From the NCBI GenBank assembly GCA_002398515.1, contig DGZL01000088.1, positions 1-6,235 of the forward strand: DNA of 6,235 nucleotides. Direction: 5' to 3'. Position numbers and translations under genes: made by a program. The stretch comes from Firmicutes bacterium UBA4981. GTDB lineage: Bacteria > Bacillota > SHA-98 > UBA4971. The notes beneath the pieces are model-generated. The model worked only from the letters and a program-made list of their open reading frames with translations. It had not been told where the DNA came from and ran no database searches. Positions within the stretch are counted from its first letter, which is position 1, and the number at the start of each line of letters is the position of its first letter. Positions 4,632-6,235 of the stretch are shown piece after piece.

Positions 4632-5336
4632 TCACTCCCCCAGATAGGCCTTGCGGACATCTTCGTTCTCCAGGAGGTCGCCGCCTTTTCCTTCCAAGAC
4701 TATGACTCCGGTCTCCATCACGTACCCGTAATTCGCAAGTTTAAGGGCTGCTTTCGCGTTCTGTTCAATCAGAAGGACAGTGCATCCTTCGCTGTGTATC
4801 TTAGCCAGCCCTCGATAGACTTCAGCCATCAATACAGGCGCGAGACCAAGGGACGGCTCATCAAGGCAGAGGAGCTTTGGTTTGGACATGAGAGCTCTAC
4901 CTACCGCCAGCATCTGCTGTTCGCCTCCGGATAAAGTGCCTCCCTTTTGCGTGAATCGCTCCTCCAGCCTGGGGAAAAGAGATGTGACCCAGTCCAGATC
5001 CTTCTTTATTCCCGTCGTATCCTTGCGCGGATAAGCGCCCATCAACAGGTTTTCCATAACTGTGAGATTGCGGAATATCTTCCTGCCTTCCGGCGCCATT
5101 GCCACCCCGTTACGGACAATCTCATGCGCAGGCCATAATGTGATATTGCGTCCTTCCAATTCGATAGATCCTCGTCTTGCTTTGACAAGGCCTGTGATTG
5201 CCCTTAATGTAGTGCTTTTCCCGGCGCCGTTTGCCCCGATTAATGTAGCGATTTGTCCCTCAGGCACATCAAGAGATATCCCTTTTAGCGCATGTATACC
5301 GCCGTAGTATACGTGAAGATCTCTAATCTTCAGCAT
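4632..5336 (-). CDS. livF: Branched-chain amino acid-type ABC transporter ATP-binding protein LivF
   Basis: This is one of the two cytoplasmic ATPases that drive a LivHMGF-type importer. The 234-residue length is normal for LivF. Motifs are Walker A GANGAGKST (34-42), the family's APEGRKIF segment at the Q-loop position (81-88), signature LSGGEQQ (135-141), Walker B LLCLDEPS (155-162), and LIEQN with Gln in the switch-histidine position (Q192), as is usual in LivF. All catalytic elements are intact. The ATG start (5336) is preceded by GGGGGAG (5349-5343) with six bases of spacing, inside the last codons of livG. It starts one base after the livG stop, so the two are almost certainly translated together. 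It is the last gene of the visible operon. The substrate may be branched-chain amino acids or another compound such as an amide or urea; the ATPase alone does not tell. Confidence 0.95.
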   Translation of the reverse strand: MLKIRDLHVYYGGIHALKGISLDVPEGQIATLIGANGAGKSTTLRAITGLVKARRGSIELEGRNITLWPAHEIVRNGVAMAPEGRKIFRNLTVMENLLMGAYPRKDTTGIKKDLDWVTSLFPRLEERFTQKGGTLSGGEQQMLAVGRALMSKPKLLCLDEPSLGLAPVLMAEVYRGLAKIHSEGCTVLLIEQNAKAALKLANYGYVMETGVIVLEGKGGDLLENEDVRKAYLGE

Positions 5337-5337
5337 C

Positions 5338-6120
5338 CTACTCTCCCCCTTCTCCTAAGTAAGCAGCGATTACTCTGGGATCTCTCTTAATCTCATCAGG
5401 CACGCCTTCAGCAATGGATATGCCGTAATCAATTACCCTTATTCGTTCGCAAATACCCATTACAAGCTTCATGTCGTGTTCTATTAGGAATATGGTGAGA
5501 TCAAATTCATCACGGATCCTGCAAATAAACTTCATGAGTCTGGCGGTCTCTTCCGGATTCATCCCGGCAGCCGGCTCATCCAGTAATAGGAGCCTAGGGT
5601 TAGTTGCCAAGGCCCGCGCTATTTCCAGCCTGCGCTGCTGTCCGTAAGGGAGATTGCCTGCAAGCTCCCGGGCATAAGGCACAAGTTCCAGTCTTTCCAG
5701 AAGCTCCATGGCTGTAGTTCGTACCTTACGCTCTTCACCGGAGTAGGCAGGCAAACGGAGTGCAGCAGACAAGAAATGCGACTTTAGCCTGAGGTGTTGT
5801 GACACGAGGACATTATCCAGTACGGTCAAGCCTGTAAACAGTCGGACATTCTGAAATGTCCTGGCGATGCCGGCAGCGGCTATGAGATGTGGACGCCAGC
5901 CGGTAATGTCTTGGCTGTCAAGAAAAACTTTGCCTTCAGTAGGCTCATACTGTCCTGTCACTATGTTGAATACTGTTGTCTTCCCTGCGCCGTTTGGTCC
6001 TATGAGGCCTACGAGTTCTCCTTTTTCAATCTCGAGATTGAAGTTATTGACTGCTACAAGACCTCCGAACTTGATGGTTAGATCGTTGAGTTTTAGGACG
6101 ACGTGTCTTCCCGTGTCCAC
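5338..6120 (-). CDS. livG: Branched-chain amino acid-type ABC transporter ATP-binding protein LivG
   Basis: This is the second ATPase of the Liv importer and pairs with LivF under the LivH/LivM permeases. The 260-residue protein has Walker A GPNGAGKTT (41-49), Q-loop ARTFQNVRLF (86-95), signature LPYGQQRRLEIARAL (157-171) with YG in place of SG as is common in LivG, Walker B RLLLLDEPAAG (176-186) and switch histidine IEHDM (213-217). The C-terminal PDEIKRDPRVIAAYLGE is the typical LivG ending. A GTG start at 6120 is chosen because AAGGAGGTG (6137-6129) lies eight bases upstream and the N-terminus then matches the family. The start lies 28 bases inside livM, and its stop is one base from livF, so translation is coupled on both sides. 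All ATPase motifs are intact. Confidence 0.95.
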   Translation of the reverse strand: MDTGRHVVLKLNDLTIKFGGLVAVNNFNLEIEKGELVGLIGPNGAGKTTVFNIVTGQYEPTEGKVFLDSQDITGWRPHLIAAAGIARTFQNVRLFTGLTVLDNVLVSQHLRLKSHFLSAALRLPAYSGEERKVRTTAMELLERLELVPYARELAGNLPYGQQRRLEIARALATNPRLLLLDEPAAGMNPEETARLMKFICRIRDEFDLTIFLIEHDMKLVMGICERIRVIDYGISIAEGVPDEIKRDPRVIAAYLGEGGE

Positions 6121-6235
6121 TTCTTCGGCACCTCCTTGCCGGTAATCTTACCAAACAGTGATCGAATCCAGTCCCAGGATAATTCGAACTGTCCGAATAT
6201 GCCGCGCCTATAGAAAATCATGAGTAGCACGAGGA
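6093..6235 (-). CDS. livM: Branched-chain amino acid-type ABC transporter permease LivM, C-terminal end only
   Basis: Only the last 46 codons are in the window; the gene begins beyond the right edge. The fragment starts in the final membrane helix, LVLLMIFYRRGIFGQFELSW, whose hydrophobic run, basic pair and RGIFG turn are the usual end of LivM/LivH-type permeases. A cytoplasmic tail follows that ends in KKWTREDTSS. It overlaps the 5' end of livG by 28 bases in another frame. The position upstream of livG and livF fits the standard livM-livG-livF gene order. Identification rests on this short tail and on context; livH and the binding protein would be expected further upstream, outside the window. 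Confidence 0.85.
   Translation of the reverse strand, partial: LVLLMIFYRRGIFGQFELSWDWIRSLFGKITGKEVPKKWTREDTSS

Overview
The window looks like chromosome from an anaerobic bacterium with strong AGGAGG-type ribosome binding sites, a TTGACA-type promoter and a Bacillus-style Fur operator. A Bacillota (Clostridia-like) or Synergistota-like host would fit, but no taxonomic marker gene is present, so this is only a guess. Everything recognisable is membrane transport: a dicarboxylate/amino-acid symporter, a DUF401 permease, the ferrous iron system FeoA-FeoB, and a branched-chain-type amino acid ABC importer (LivM-LivG-LivF).

Layout. Positions 1-132 (+) hold the last 43 codons of a sodium/proton:dicarboxylate symporter, closed by a good intrinsic terminator (196-247). 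A 407-residue DUF401 membrane protein follows (291-1514, +). Next is about 480 bases without a convincing intact gene (1515-1994). Its left part holds decayed-looking sequence with short repeats. Its right part holds the feo control region: a 15-bp tandem duplication, a -35/-10 promoter and a perfect 19-bp Fur-box dyad on the predicted transcription start. feoA (1995-2279) and feoB (2422-4485) follow. A convergent block on the minus strand carries livF (4632-5336), livG (5338-6120) and the 3' end of livM (6093-6235), transcribed livM to livG to livF with tight overlaps.

The most unusual part is the feo operon. Five imperfect 32-bp tandem repeats (2280-2439) run from the base after the feoA stop into the sixth codon of feoB. 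Each unit looks like a copy of an ancestral feoA-end/feoB-start junction. Together they create a chain of four micro-ORFs of 9-10 codons, nearly all ending in V-K-A-stop; the last overlaps the feoB GTG start as GTGA. A second, unrelated array of six in-frame 30-bp units (2992-3171) forms a charged linker in FeoB between its G domain and its membrane domain.

Working model: Fur with iron represses feoAB at the promoter. When iron is scarce, FeoA and FeoB are made from one transcript, and FeoB output may be tuned by re-initiation through the micro-ORF relay. The relay is inference; the repeats and reading frames are directly visible.
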